Below are positions 16,978 to 24,949 of a DNA stretch of 50,512 nt, in pieces. Under the pieces are notes generated by a model. It saw only the letters and a program-made list of their open reading frames with translations. It had not been told where the DNA came from and searched no databases. The stretch covers positions 611 to 51,122 of the forward strand of contig DAJH01000030.1 of assembly GCA_002498925.1 (NCBI GenBank). Reading direction: 5' to 3'. Position numbers and translations under genes: made by a program. The stretch's first letter is position 1, and each line of letters begins with the position of its first letter. The stretch comes from Euryarchaeota archaeon UBA173. GTDB taxonomy: Archaea > Thermoplasmatota > Poseidoniia > Poseidoniales > Thalassarchaeaceae.

Positions 16978-17568
16978 ATGGTTCGTATCACGAAGGTCCA
17001 CACTGGTGGCGGAGATGGTGGCGAAACATCTCTCGTAGATGGCACTCGTGTGGGTAAGGAGCACCCTAGGGTGGCTATTTACGGGGCGATCGACGAAGCT
17101 AACTCAGCAATTGGGATCGTCCGTTCAGAGATAAACAGAGTCGGTTCGGGAGCCGTCAAAGGTCGTCTTGTTGAGGCTGATCGAATGCTCGGCATAATCC
17201 AACAGGAGTTATTCGATGTCGGTGCTGAATGCGCTTGCCCCCCGGGAGGCGTCCCAGAGCAGATGTCCATAATCGGATCTGATGCCGGAGAGAGATTGGT
17301 TGAGGAGATGGATCGCATGCTGGAAGATTTGGAGCCCCTTTCATCCTTCATACTCCCCACTGGGAGTCCTGTGGTTGCGCACTTGCACATGGCTCGTACC
17401 ATTGTCCGGAGAGCAGAGAGGGAGGCTTGTGCTCTTCGTGAAGAGGTTCGAGCTGAGGTAATCAGCTACCTCAACAGACTCTCGGACCACTGCTTCGTAC
17501 TCTCTCGCTGGCTTACAGGGGATGAGGGGGAGACGCTTTGGACCCCCCTGGGCAAGCGAGGGGGGTAG
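16978..17568 (+). CDS. ATP:cob(I)alamin adenosyltransferase, PduO type
   Basis: 196 residues, the usual length of PduO-type ATR. N-terminal ITKVHTGGGDGGETSLVDG forms the ATP-binding loop (consensus TGdGGTTxL); RVAIYGAIDEANSAIG and ILPTGSPVVAHLHMARTIVRRAERE are the conserved helices, with the RRAERE arginines contacting ATP. It transfers the 5'-deoxyadenosyl group to cob(I)alamin to make coenzyme B12. No B12-dependent mutase or B12 synthesis gene is adjacent. A short inverted repeat AACCC/GGGTT lies just before the start. The GTG-start small membrane gene follows after 3 bases. Confidence 0.93.
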   Translation: MVRITKVHTGGGDGGETSLVDGTRVGKEHPRVAIYGAIDEANSAIGIVRSEINRVGSGAVKGRLVEADRMLGIIQQELFDVGAECACPPGGVPEQMSIIGSDAGERLVEEMDRMLEDLEPLSSFILPTGSPVVAHLHMARTIVRRAEREACALREEVRAEVISYLNRLSDHCFVLSRWLTGDEGETLWTPLGKRGG

Positions 17569-17571
17569 TCG

Positions 17572-17754
17572 GTGTCTTGGTTTCAGAAATATCTACGTGC
17601 ACATTCCTTTCTTGGTTTTGATGATTCTGTAAATGGCTGGTCAGACTTAAGCCGGAAACACAAAATTGTGATGGCCTTCAAGATATTGCAGGATTTATTC
17701 GGGGTTCTAATCGTATTGGCGCTTACCAGTGTCGCAATAGATTGGTTGTTTTGA
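17572..17754 (+). CDS. Small single-pass membrane protein
   Basis: 60 residues from a GTG start, three bases after the adenosyltransferase stop, so likely in its operon. The N-terminal half is amphipathic (WFQKYLRAHSFLGFDD); the C-terminal half carries one hydrophobic helix (FGVLIVLALTSVAIDWLF) reaching the end. Family not recognised. Tight spacing and a clear membrane segment support a real gene, but its size leaves doubt. It is convergent with the Nudix gene, with a 13-base gap. Confidence 0.55.
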   Translation: MSWFQKYLRAHSFLGFDDSVNGWSDLSRKHKIVMAFKILQDLFGVLIVLALTSVAIDWLF

Positions 17755-17767
17755 TTGGCCTGTGGAA

Positions 17768-18205
17768 TCAGACTGCCTTGCCTGTCTGCTGAATGTGCAT
17801 TCTCGCCGATCGTAGGAGTTCCTTCTCCTGTTCAAAGGTGACCATTGACTGGGCGCTATCAAAGTCCATCCAGAGGTAATTGGTGTGTTCGACGGACAAG
17901 CTGACGTCGATTTCTTCCGTGTGTGCAATGTACCAGAAGACCTGCTTAGGAATGCTGGAGCCACGCCTCTTGAAGGTGTACTCTGTTCTGGAACTCCAAG
18001 AGTCATCGATAGAGAAGGCCTGTATCCCGGTCTCCTCCACAAGCTCCCTTGATGCCGTGTCATGATGGTCCCTGTCCCCTTCCTCCACATGTCCCTTGGG
18101 AAAGCTCCAGTGACCCTGTGGGTATTGCAACAGTAACACGCTGTCAAAGTTGACCAGAATGAAACCGCAGGAGGTTTCCATCTTGCTGCCAGCGTTCCCT
18201 CCCAT
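17768..18205 (-). CDS. Nudix hydrolase (Ap4A-hydrolase-like)
   Basis: 145 residues from ATG 18205, or 137 from ATG 18181 (METSCGFILV), which fits the usual start of this family. The Nudix box runs from about residue 38 to 61: PKGHVEEGD then RELVEETGI, with the metal-binding E54, E57 and E58. Compared with the standard GX5EX7REUXEEXGU it has Asp at the first Glu position and one extra residue before RE. HWSFPKGH and the Trp/Phe-rich C-terminal half resemble diadenosine tetraphosphate hydrolases, which clean up Ap4A and similar nucleotides. Substrate is inferred only. It is divergent from the DHH gene. Confidence 0.85.
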   Translation of the reverse strand: MGGNAGSKMETSCGFILVNFDSVLLLQYPQGHWSFPKGHVEEGDRDHHDTASRELVEETGIQAFSIDDSWSSRTEYTFKRRGSSIPKQVFWYIAHTEEIDVSLSVEHTNYLWMDFDSAQSMVTFEQEKELLRSARMHIQQTGKAV

Positions 18206-18291
18206 GGACCCACAGAATGGGATTCAGATGAAAACATTCCGAGTGATTCGATTGCGAAACCACCATTGGGGAGGACTTGGCGAGTTGTATC

Positions 18292-19272
18292 ATGGAAGTC
18301 GACCCGTTGTCTTTGGATATCCGAAGAATCGTTACTGACAGCGACTTGGATGGCGTCACTACGGCTGCAATCCTGAAAAGGTGGTGGATTGATGCGGAGG
18401 TCGTCTTCGGCCACCCTGGTGAGCTTCGAGCAGGCCTTCTGGATGACAAGATTGACTCTTTCACAGCCGTTTGTGACCTTCCTCGGCACCCCAATTGCGG
18501 ATTGAGCATTGATCACCATCAGTCGAACCGCCCTGCCTCGGACACCGAGGACAATGCCGTGATTGTGTGGAGAGCGACTCCGTCTGCCGCCAGAATAGCA
18601 TACGACTTAGTGGGAAAAAGGGTGGATCTGAGTGATCTGACCGACTTCATGGAGTGGGTGGACAAGTTGGATGGCGGGGGCATTTCGAGAGATGAGTACA
18701 TGTCAGACGAGCCAGCAGTATGGCTAGGGAGAGTAATCGACGTAGGAGAGGGGACCGCCTTGGAAATTATGGAAGGCCTGACCAGGGGGGACTCGATAGA
18801 GGAAATACTGTCCATTCCCTCCGTCGCGCAGAAGCTCTCTGAGAGGAAGGTCGAGAGGGAACAATTGACCAGTATCATCTCAGAGAGGACCCGTGTCGTG
18901 GACAGGCTCGCTATTGCCAGGCTTGAGGACCTCGGGATGCGCTCGAATGGGTACCACATCACCGCACACGTCGGTGATGATTGCGATGCGTGCATGGTGA
19001 TACACGGCAACGTAGGGGCCTCCTTCGGAGAGGAAGGGAGATACCCGGTGTCAGCCTCTTTCTATACCAATTCCTTCCTTCACAATGAGGGCGGGATATT
19101 CGATCTGACCATGCTGGCGACGAGCCTTGACCCAGATGGGGGAGGGCATGCGAATGCCTGTGGATGCAGGATCCAAGCACTGGAGGGGGGCGAAAGGGCG
19201 GATAGGGGAGTAGTCGAGGAAGACATAGAAGCCAATATCGAGATTTGGCTGGAAATGTGGTCTAAAAGATAG
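18292..19272 (+). CDS. DHH-family phosphoesterase
   Basis: 326 residues from ATG 18292; a TTG five codons earlier is also in frame. DHH motifs are in order: VTDSDLDGVTTAAIL (metal Asp residues), AVCDLP, and SIDHHQS, the family signature. A C-terminal DHHA1-like domain ends in GGGHANACGCRI, the substrate-binding glycine motif. Related enzymes are RecJ/GAN nucleases, NrnA nanoRNases and cyclic-dinucleotide phosphodiesterases. Size and the lack of OB or coiled-coil extension favour an NrnA-like or small-nucleotide role over RecJ, but this is inference. Confidence 0.87.
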   Translation: MEVDPLSLDIRRIVTDSDLDGVTTAAILKRWWIDAEVVFGHPGELRAGLLDDKIDSFTAVCDLPRHPNCGLSIDHHQSNRPASDTEDNAVIVWRATPSAARIAYDLVGKRVDLSDLTDFMEWVDKLDGGGISRDEYMSDEPAVWLGRVIDVGEGTALEIMEGLTRGDSIEEILSIPSVAQKLSERKVEREQLTSIISERTRVVDRLAIARLEDLGMRSNGYHITAHVGDDCDACMVIHGNVGASFGEEGRYPVSASFYTNSFLHNEGGIFDLTMLATSLDPDGGGHANACGCRIQALEGGERADRGVVEEDIEANIEIWLEMWSKR

Positions 19273-19321
19273 CCTTCTCCGAACGAATGGCTACATACAT
19301 GAGTTAATCAACTGAAATCTC

Positions 19322-19696
19322 ATGTCAGAATCAATGCTACCTTCATTCAACGTTCTTGGAGAGGAATTGGAAACCTGTTCTACCTCGCCTCTCACAGGAT
19401 GGTACCGCGATGGGTGCTGCAACACGGACCGGAAAGACCGTGGCTTGCACACGGTTTGCTGTCTCGTTACCGAGGAATTCCTGGAGTTCGCGCGTTCCCG
19501 TGGGAACAATCTGATTACTCCTGCGCCCGAACACAATTTTCCCGGCCTCATCCCGGGAGACAGGTGGTGTGTCTGCGCGCAGACTTGGCAGGATGCTGCC
19601 GAAGAAGGCGTGGCTTGCCCGGTGGTAATGTCAGCAACCCATGAAGAGACGCTTCAGATTGTATCATTGGAGCTTCTGAAGCAGTATGCAGTCTAG
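19322..19696 (+). CDS. DUF2237 family protein
   Basis: 124 residues, nearly full length for DUF2237 (PF09996). The pattern NVLGEELETCSTSPLTGW, YRDGCCNT, HTVCCLVTEEFLEF, FPGLIPGDRWCVCA and SLELLKQYA matches the family along its entire length. Function is unknown; conserved cysteines (CST, GCC, CC, CVC) suggest metal binding or redox sensitivity. It is followed by pirin with a 27-base gap and probably shares its transcript. A bacterial-type gene seldom noted in archaea. Confidence 0.9.
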   Translation: MSESMLPSFNVLGEELETCSTSPLTGWYRDGCCNTDRKDRGLHTVCCLVTEEFLEFARSRGNNLITPAPEHNFPGLIPGDRWCVCAQTWQDAAEEGVACPVVMSATHEETLQIVSLELLKQYAV

Positions 19697-19723
19697 TGGG
19701 TGTTTGGTACTGGTGATTTAGAC

Positions 19724-20611
19724 ATGCGGAGCGCTCGAAGTGTAACTGAAATTGTCCCGACGCACGTTGTTCGGGAGGGGGGCGGATTCAAGGTACGCAG
19801 GCCATTCAGAATGGGAAGGGTTCTGAGCCCGTTTCTGTTAATCGACGAGATGGGGCCTGTGGATTACGGGCCGGATGAAGCTGTGGGGGCTCCTTGGCAC
19901 CCACATCGAGGATTCGAGACGGTGACATATCTCCTAGATGGAAGAATGAGGCATGAGGACAGTGCTGGAAACAACGGAGAGTTGAACCCTGGGGACGTCC
20001 AATGGATGACTGCCGGCCGGGGCATTATCCATTGCGAGGAGCCTCATGAGGACTTTCTGAGGACAGGGGGGAGGATGCATGGTTTCCAGATCTGGGTAAA
20101 TCTCCCAAAGGCCCACAAAATGATGCAACCGAGATATCAGGAGGTTCCTTCCTCGGAATCCCCCTTGGTTGAACAAGACGGCGTATGGGCACGTGTAATT
20201 GCAGGCGAATGTATGGGCACGTCATCATCGATCGACACCAAGATTCCGATTACTCTGATACACGTCAAGATGGAGGCTGGTTCTCAACTCTTACAACAAT
20301 TCGAACCCGGCCTGAATGGTATGATCTACGTCTTTGGGGGAGAGGTTGTAATCGACAATGGCCTTCGGATGAAAACTCAACCTATTTCACACGGACTAGG
20401 TACCAAGCAACAGATACAAGACGGTGAGTTGGGGATTCTCTCAGAGGGTGAAGAGATCATAATTCGATCAACTTCGGCTTCCGAATTCCTGATTCTGGCT
20501 GGACCGGAATTGGATGAGCCAATAGAGCGATATGGCCCATTCGTCATGAACACCAGAGAGGAAATCCGACAGGCGTTTCTGGATTATCAGAATGGTACAT
20601 TTGTAGATTAA
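19724..20611 (+). CDS. Pirin family protein
   Basis: 295 residues from ATG 19724; a GTG at 19700 would add eight. The bicupin pirin fold is clear: HPHRGFETVTYLL supplies two metal-binding His, HEDSAGNNGELNPGDVQWM is the following loop, and GRGIIHCEEP gives the third His and the Glu. Pirins bind Fe; some members act as quercetin dioxygenases, others as redox-sensitive cofactors. Function here is not determined. It lies downstream of the DUF2237 gene; the following 70 bases are strongly A/T-rich and hold the cobW-type promoter. Confidence 0.93.
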   Translation: MRSARSVTEIVPTHVVREGGGFKVRRPFRMGRVLSPFLLIDEMGPVDYGPDEAVGAPWHPHRGFETVTYLLDGRMRHEDSAGNNGELNPGDVQWMTAGRGIIHCEEPHEDFLRTGGRMHGFQIWVNLPKAHKMMQPRYQEVPSSESPLVEQDGVWARVIAGECMGTSSSIDTKIPITLIHVKMEAGSQLLQQFEPGLNGMIYVFGGEVVIDNGLRMKTQPISHGLGTKQQIQDGELGILSEGEEIIIRSTSASEFLILAGPELDEPIERYGPFVMNTREEIRQAFLDYQNGTFVD

Positions 20612-20639
20612 TAATTGATGTATATCTTATTATTAGATT

Positions 20640-20680
20640 TTCTTAAATACATATTATTCTGTCATAAGCATGTTGAGGTA
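20640..20680 (+). promoter_or_regulatory. TATA box and Shine-Dalgarno for the CobW-type gene
   Basis: CTTAAATAC at 20642-20650 fits an archaeal TATA element in a very A/T-rich gap (20612-20682). A start about 26 bases downstream, near 20673, would leave a leader of around ten bases containing GAGGTAG, a ribosome binding site just ahead of ATG 20683. Confidence 0.55.
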
Positions 20681-20682
20681 GA

Positions 20683-21867
20683 ATGAGCGACGAGAATGAA
20701 TCAGACAGGAGGATTCCTGTGACTGTATTGACTGGTTTCCTAGGGTCGGGAAAAACTACGCTACTGAATCACATACTGTCAAGCACAGAGCACAAAATGA
20801 AGTTTGCAATTATCGAAAACGAGTTTGGCGATATTGGCATCGATGAGAATATCCTAGTTGAGAGCTCAGAAGAGAGCATAATTGAGGTTATGAATGGATG
20901 TATATGCTGTACCGTGAGAGGGGATCTCACGGAGTTACTTGATCAAATGTATGAGAGGGTAAAGGACTTCGATGGGGTTCTGATTGAGACAACGGGACTA
21001 GCTGATCCGGCCCCTGTGGCACAAACCTTCTTTGTCGACGAGCGGGTTGTTGACCGTTACAAGTTGGATGGTATAATCACGGTAGTTGATGCTAAACACA
21101 TCATTCAGCACGTTGAGGAGGAAAAGCCAGAGGATGTCGAGAATGAGGCCGTTGAACAGCTCGCCTTTGCTGATCGGATTATGTTGAACAAGATTGACCT
21201 TGTTTCCGAAGAAGAGCTCGAGGAGGTTGAAAGCAAAATTAAGACCATCAATGGGTTTGCTCCAATCTATCACACCCAGAATAGCTTGATTGATCCGGAG
21301 AATTTGATCAACATTGGTTCATTCGATTTGGAAAGAACATTGGAAATGGATCCTGAATTCCTCGATACAGATGCTGAACATGAGCATGACCAACGTGTTA
21401 CATCTACGAGTTCAAAGTTTGAGGGGGAACTGAACGTGAATAAATTAGAAAAGTGGATTGGGGAACTCATGCGGGACAAGGCAGAAGACCTGTTTCGCTA
21501 CAAGGGAGTGCTTGCTGTAAAGGGCATGGATCAGAAGTTTGTTTTCCAAGGTGTGCATATGCTCTTTGGGGGCGATTTTAGCAAGGAAATAGGACTTTGG
21601 AAGGAGGGGGAGAAGAGGGAGTGCCGTTTCGTATTTATTGGCCGAGACCTCGATCATGAGGCCCTCCAGGCGGGACTGATGGAGTGTAAGGCGGAGGAGC
21701 TTCGCTTCAATGTCGGAGACACCGTCTATGCCAATATTGGAGAGTTCACAGAAGGCAAGGTTCTGAAATGCTGGGATCAAGGCAATCCCTACCGAGTTGA
21801 GATTCAGGACGAAGAGAAAACGAATGTCTGGGTTCCTATTGACAATGATGATTACGTCCTCGGTTAG
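20683..21867 (+). CDS. CobW/ZNG1-type GTPase metallochaperone with C-terminal beta-barrel extension
   Basis: 394 residues of COG0523. Walker A is GFLGSGKT (residues 18-25), the metal-binding CxCC is GCICC (C73, C75, C76), the GTPase base motif is NKID, and a His-rich stretch (EHEHDQR) lies near 235. The CobW C-terminal domain has FRYKGVLAVKGMDQKFVFQ, very like eukaryotic homologues. After it, residues about 340-394 (VGDTVYANIGEFTEGKVLKC, then NPYRVEI and VWVPIDNDDYV) form an extra small barrel-like domain known to me mainly from algal proteins. These GTPases load Zn, Co or Fe into target proteins. The next gene, a [2Fe-2S] ferredoxin-like protein, is a known partner of this family. The gene is richer in A/T-ending codons than its neighbours, which fits transfer. 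Confidence 0.92.
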   Translation: MSDENESDRRIPVTVLTGFLGSGKTTLLNHILSSTEHKMKFAIIENEFGDIGIDENILVESSEESIIEVMNGCICCTVRGDLTELLDQMYERVKDFDGVLIETTGLADPAPVAQTFFVDERVVDRYKLDGIITVVDAKHIIQHVEEEKPEDVENEAVEQLAFADRIMLNKIDLVSEEELEEVESKIKTINGFAPIYHTQNSLIDPENLINIGSFDLERTLEMDPEFLDTDAEHEHDQRVTSTSSKFEGELNVNKLEKWIGELMRDKAEDLFRYKGVLAVKGMDQKFVFQGVHMLFGGDFSKEIGLWKEGEKRECRFVFIGRDLDHEALQAGLMECKAEELRFNVGDTVYANIGEFTEGKVLKCWDQGNPYRVEIQDEEKTNVWVPIDNDDYVLG

Positions 21868-21918
21868 ATTCTGTTGGATGAAAACTGCAGTTGGTTTCTC
21901 AAAGTGAGGCCGGGTAAT

Positions 21919-22260
21919 ATGCAAGCTCGTGTTGTCGTCTGCAATGGATGCTGTTGTGGGCGCGTAGAGAAGGGTCACAATGAGGTGCCCGTCGATTCAT
22001 TGGAGAAAGCGTGGGATGAGCATGGGCTTGGAAGAAGCGTCAAACTGATCGTTTCAGATTGCCTCGGGCCTTGCAGTATGCACAATGTCTCGTTATTGAA
22101 TACCGAGCGAGGTAAGACTTGGCTAGGTAAGCTAAGTGCAAAGGAGCACTACGAAGCGCTCGTTGGATGGGCATTGGAATTCTCCCAACATGGTGTCGAA
22201 GGGGAGCTCCCGGAAATCCTAACTCCTCATCTATTTGAGCCCAAAGATGAATCTGACTAA
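21919..22260 (+). CDS. [2Fe-2S] ferredoxin-like protein (DUF1636 / cobW-associated)
   Basis: 113 residues from ATG 21919; a TTG at 21874 is also in frame. VVCNGCCCGR near the start and SDCLGPCSMHNV about 45 residues later give the cysteines of a thioredoxin-like [2Fe-2S] ferredoxin. This family is often encoded beside cobW in bacterial B12 or metal clusters. It follows the CobW-type gene by 51 bases and is probably co-transcribed. A role in electron supply or metal-site assembly for the CobW target is inferred. Its stop TAA interlocks with the convergent SRPBCC gene (shared CTAA). Confidence 0.8.
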   Translation: MQARVVVCNGCCCGRVEKGHNEVPVDSLEKAWDEHGLGRSVKLIVSDCLGPCSMHNVSLLNTERGKTWLGKLSAKEHYEALVGWALEFSQHGVEGELPEILTPHLFEPKDESD

Positions 22261-22838
22261 GAGAACCAAGGGTGTCGCCCAAAATGATTCCTCGGCACTT
22301 CTTCCCTGTAACGAAGAACGTAGTCGATACCTGATAGGACTGAGCGTAAGTACCTCTCGAGGCGTGGCCTCACATATGCCCCGTGAAGCAGTAATGAGGA
22401 GATTCGGTTTCGGCCAACATACAGATACGGGAAAACTGTGATTGTTAGTTTGCAACTGTTCTCTGAAATGGGGATTAGTTTCCAGTCTACGAATGATTGG
22501 GGCCCTCCCTCCTCCCCAATCAGCAAATCGAATCCCTCGTTGGGGGACCATCTAAGGAAATCTCTGATGTATGTCAGGCCGTTTAGGTACACCAACTCGT
22601 CCTTATGCCCATGATCCCCCCAGATGAGGGCTTCATTGGTTTTGCAGAATGGGTGGCACTTCAGGAGATGCCCTGGTGAACTGATTAGCTCCCACACTTG
22701 TTCGATGCCTCGGTCAAGGTCCATTGATTTCGATACTGAGTGGCTCTTGCTTAGAGTGGCGGCCAATGAGATCGAGTCTTGATTTTGAATGCGCACTTTT
22801 CTCGGGTGGCTAGTGTGGTTTCCATACATTTCCGTCAT
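22257..22838 (-). CDS. SRPBCC (START-like) domain protein
   Basis: 193 residues. From about residue 30 the sequence SVSKSMDLDRGIEQVWELIS, then SPGHLLKCHPFC, an acidic middle, and a C-terminal helix (RPRLERYLRSVLSGIDYVL) matches the helix-grip fold of the SRPBCC superfamily, which binds hydrophobic ligands in a deep cavity. The N-terminal 30 residues are not conserved-looking, so the true start could lie downstream of 22838. Ligand and role are unknown. The stop codon overlaps that of the ferredoxin-like gene by four bases. Confidence 0.65.
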   Translation of the reverse strand: MTEMYGNHTSHPRKVRIQNQDSISLAATLSKSHSVSKSMDLDRGIEQVWELISSPGHLLKCHPFCKTNEALIWGDHGHKDELVYLNGLTYIRDFLRWSPNEGFDLLIGEEGGPQSFVDWKLIPISENSCKLTITVFPYLYVGRNRISSLLLHGAYVRPRLERYLRSVLSGIDYVLRYREEVPRNHFGRHPWFS

Positions 22839-22934
22839 GGGGTGTCTCTATCTGGAAATACGGATGGGTCAAGGGCCCAAGTAGAGGATTCCATTTTGCA
22901 AGAGGATGAAAAGGTCGGGTGGCATGCGTGGTGC

Positions 22935-23180
22935 ATGGGAGAAGTTGTCGCGGAGTTTGTCTGGACAGGGACTCATGAGCGCGCGGAAATTCTCCTGGCA
23001 TCCATTGAACCCGATGACCAGGAGTTCTTTGAAGGCGAGATAGTGAACACTGACGGGGGAGCTGAGCTGCGAATCAGAGTGGAGGCGCGGGGTCTTTCAG
23101 AGGCGCGATCGACCATGGACGATATCCTAGCCTGTCTTTCGGCCGTTGAAGCGAGTTTGGTAGCTCTAGACGGCGAATAG
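22935..23180 (+). CDS. Pcc1-like KEOPS subunit
   Basis: 81 residues, the usual size of archaeal Pcc1. The profile fits: an N-terminal beta strand (VVAEFVWTG), an alpha-helix ending ILLASIEPDDQE, then ELRIRVEARGLSEARSTMDD and a C-terminal helix ILACLSAVEASL. Pcc1 is the dimerisation subunit of KEOPS, which makes t6A37 on ANN-decoding tRNAs with Kae1, Bud32 and Cgi121. The open frame extends to 22779, but that would run into the divergent SRPBCC gene, so ATG 22935 is preferred. No other KEOPS gene is present in the window. Confidence 0.65.
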   Translation: MGEVVAEFVWTGTHERAEILLASIEPDDQEFFEGEIVNTDGGAELRIRVEARGLSEARSTMDDILACLSAVEASLVALDGE

Positions 23181-23232
23181 CGGATGTCTTCTGTTTCGGA
23201 CCATTCAAGGCAGGGATTCGACACCGCGATAC

Positions 23233-24174
23233 GTGCCTCGCCTTCCCCACGACAGGTCTGACCTCCTATGGTCAGGTGGTTCCGCGACGCAATTACTCCT
23301 GGATTCTACGGATAGGTGGGTAAGCTCGATGGTCGCGGATGAAGGAAGCGGGGGTAGCGGATCTTCTGAGATCGGAGAGGCGATGGTTGTCTCTAAGGGA
23401 TCCGGGGTGTTGTGCGGACAATTAGTTGTAGAGAGGCTGTTGACCAATCACTATCCATCTTGCTCCATTAAATGGCATGTCAAGGAGGGAGGTAATATCG
23501 AAAGGAGTTTCGCCATTCTTACCATCAGAGGAGAATTTGGAGAATTGCTAAGATCCGAGAGGATTATTCTCAACATCCTTGGAAGGCTTTCGGGAATATC
23601 CACTAATACAGCAAATTGGGTTTCTTTGGCCGGGGATATGTCTGTGGCCTGCACTAGGAAAGTAGATTGGGGGATTCTGGATAAATGGGCGGTTCACATT
23701 GGAGGGGGACTGACGCATAGGCTCAGCAGGGCTGATGCCCTTATGATAAAGGATAGCGAGGTACTAGCGGAGTCTGGAATAGGTGAGGGAGAATTAGGGG
23801 CCCTCAGAAGACTGGTCTCTGGCATAGACATGGAAAAGGACTCAGAGTTCGCCGTCGTAGAAGTTAGGACTGTTGAGCAGGCGGTCTCTACTGCGTCCAT
23901 CTGGCAATCTAGACAGAGAGAACTAGGAGGGCGTGAGAGAGTGGTTATTCTATTGGATAATATGGGCCCAGAGAGGGGGAAGGAAACCTCAGATGCCCTA
24001 GAAGAGGGGGGGTTGAGATCTTGGTGTGTTCTGGAAGGCTCTGGGGGAGTCTCCAAAGATTCGCTACGAGACTGGAAAGAGAGTGGCGTTGATCTTGTGT
24101 CCTCGAGCTCGCTGAACAGGGGTGTGGCACCCCTTGACATGTCAATGAGATTTGGAGGAATAGTCGATGGTTGA
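23233..24174 (+). CDS. nadC: Nicotinate-nucleotide pyrophosphorylase (quinolinate phosphoribosyltransferase)
   Basis: 313 residues from a GTG start. NadC converts quinolinate and PRPP to nicotinate mononucleotide, CO2 and PPi in de novo NAD synthesis. Key basic residues are kept: R110 in RSERIILNILGRLSG, R142-K143 in CTRKVDWG, H162-R163 in GGGLTHRLS, and K173 in MIKD. The usual IKDNH reads IKDSE, a small departure. The C-terminal barrel (VVILLDNMGPE, EGSGGVSKDSL, GVDLVSSSSLNRG) is complete. It overlaps the downstream phosphopantothenate synthetase gene by 8 bases, so the two cofactor genes are translationally linked. nadA and nadB are not in the window. Confidence 0.92.
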   Translation: MPRLPHDRSDLLWSGGSATQLLLDSTDRWVSSMVADEGSGGSGSSEIGEAMVVSKGSGVLCGQLVVERLLTNHYPSCSIKWHVKEGGNIERSFAILTIRGEFGELLRSERIILNILGRLSGISTNTANWVSLAGDMSVACTRKVDWGILDKWAVHIGGGLTHRLSRADALMIKDSEVLAESGIGEGELGALRRLVSGIDMEKDSEFAVVEVRTVEQAVSTASIWQSRQRELGGRERVVILLDNMGPERGKETSDALEEGGLRSWCVLEGSGGVSKDSLRDWKESGVDLVSSSSLNRGVAPLDMSMRFGGIVDG

Positions 24175-24949
24175 AATTCCGGACGGTCATCCCCGAAAGG
24201 CGTCCCTAATGGCGCGTCAGAGGATGGTCGAAGCTGCGAGAATGGGTCTTTTGGCGGAATCAGCAATGATAGCCCATGGCCGGGGAGAGGCGTATGACTA
24301 CCTGCTTGGGGAGAGGACGATTGAGTCTGCCTCTCGGGCGATATCTGAGACAGCGGCCAGGCTTCATGAGGCACAAAATCCTGTGATTTCTGTGAATGGA
24401 AACACGGTGGTTCTGGCAGGAAAGGACTTGGTTCGACTAGCTGCAATAATCGGGTGTCCGATTGAGGTTAATCTGTACTATAGGACAGATGAGCGAATCG
24501 GGGGTCTTCTCTCCCTTCTCGGTGAGCAGAGGGAAGAGGTAGCTTCTGATTTCGCCCCCAGTGGGTGGGTCGGGGACTGGAGAAATCGCGTCCTTTCAGT
24601 CCCTCTACTCGGCTCTGAACCGGATGGTTCGATATCTGGACTGGAAGGGCCTCGGTCGCTATGCTGCTCGGATGGCATAGAGCGTGCAGATGTGGTACTG
24701 GTCCCATTGGAGGACGGTGATCGCTGCGAGGCGCTTATTTCGCTTGGGAAGCAGGTGCTGGTTATCGACCTGAACCCACTTTCGAGAACAGCTAGGAACG
24801 CCACGGTGACGATTGTTGATGAGGTTTCCAGGGCTGCTTCAGAGTTGGTGAAGAGTGCTTCAGAGGCAGGAAGCCCGACGGAGTGGGATAACGAATTGTG
24901 CCTCAGGGAGGCCCTGTCTGTAATCTCTGATGCTGGTAGCCTGATCTAG
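24167..24949 (+). CDS. 4-phosphopantoate--beta-alanine ligase (archaeal phosphopantothenate synthetase)
   Basis: 260 residues, full length for PF02006, the archaeal enzyme that joins 4-phosphopantoate and beta-alanine using ATP, replacing bacterial PanC/PanK in coenzyme A synthesis. Conserved blocks: IPDGHPRKASLMARQRMVEA, AMIAHGRGEAYDYLLGE, NPVISVNGNTVVLAG, IEVNLYYRTDERI, ADVVLVPLEDGDRCEAL and VIDLNPLSRTARNATVTIVD. CoA supply suits the large CoA-dependent beta-oxidation operon elsewhere in the window. The stop TAG is interlocked (CTAG) with that of the convergent dehydrogenase. Confidence 0.95.
   Translation: MVEIPDGHPRKASLMARQRMVEAARMGLLAESAMIAHGRGEAYDYLLGERTIESASRAISETAARLHEAQNPVISVNGNTVVLAGKDLVRLAAIIGCPIEVNLYYRTDERIGGLLSLLGEQREEVASDFAPSGWVGDWRNRVLSVPLLGSEPDGSISGLEGPRSLCCSDGIERADVVLVPLEDGDRCEALISLGKQVLVIDLNPLSRTARNATVTIVDEVSRAASELVKSASEAGSPTEWDNELCLREALSVISDAGSLI

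Noticed and set aside
17707..18519. 270-codon minus-strand open frame
   Set aside because: Overlaps the Nudix gene in another frame and the DHH gene in antisense; both have clear catalytic motifs.
23233..24174. Inactive NadC because IKDNH reads IKDSE
   Set aside because: All the PRPP- and quinolinate-contacting Arg, Lys and His positions I could place are kept, so activity is the simpler reading.
23694..24446. 250-codon minus-strand open frame
   Set aside because: Antisense to nadC and phosphopantothenate synthetase, both certain; composition is Ser/Pro-rich shadow.
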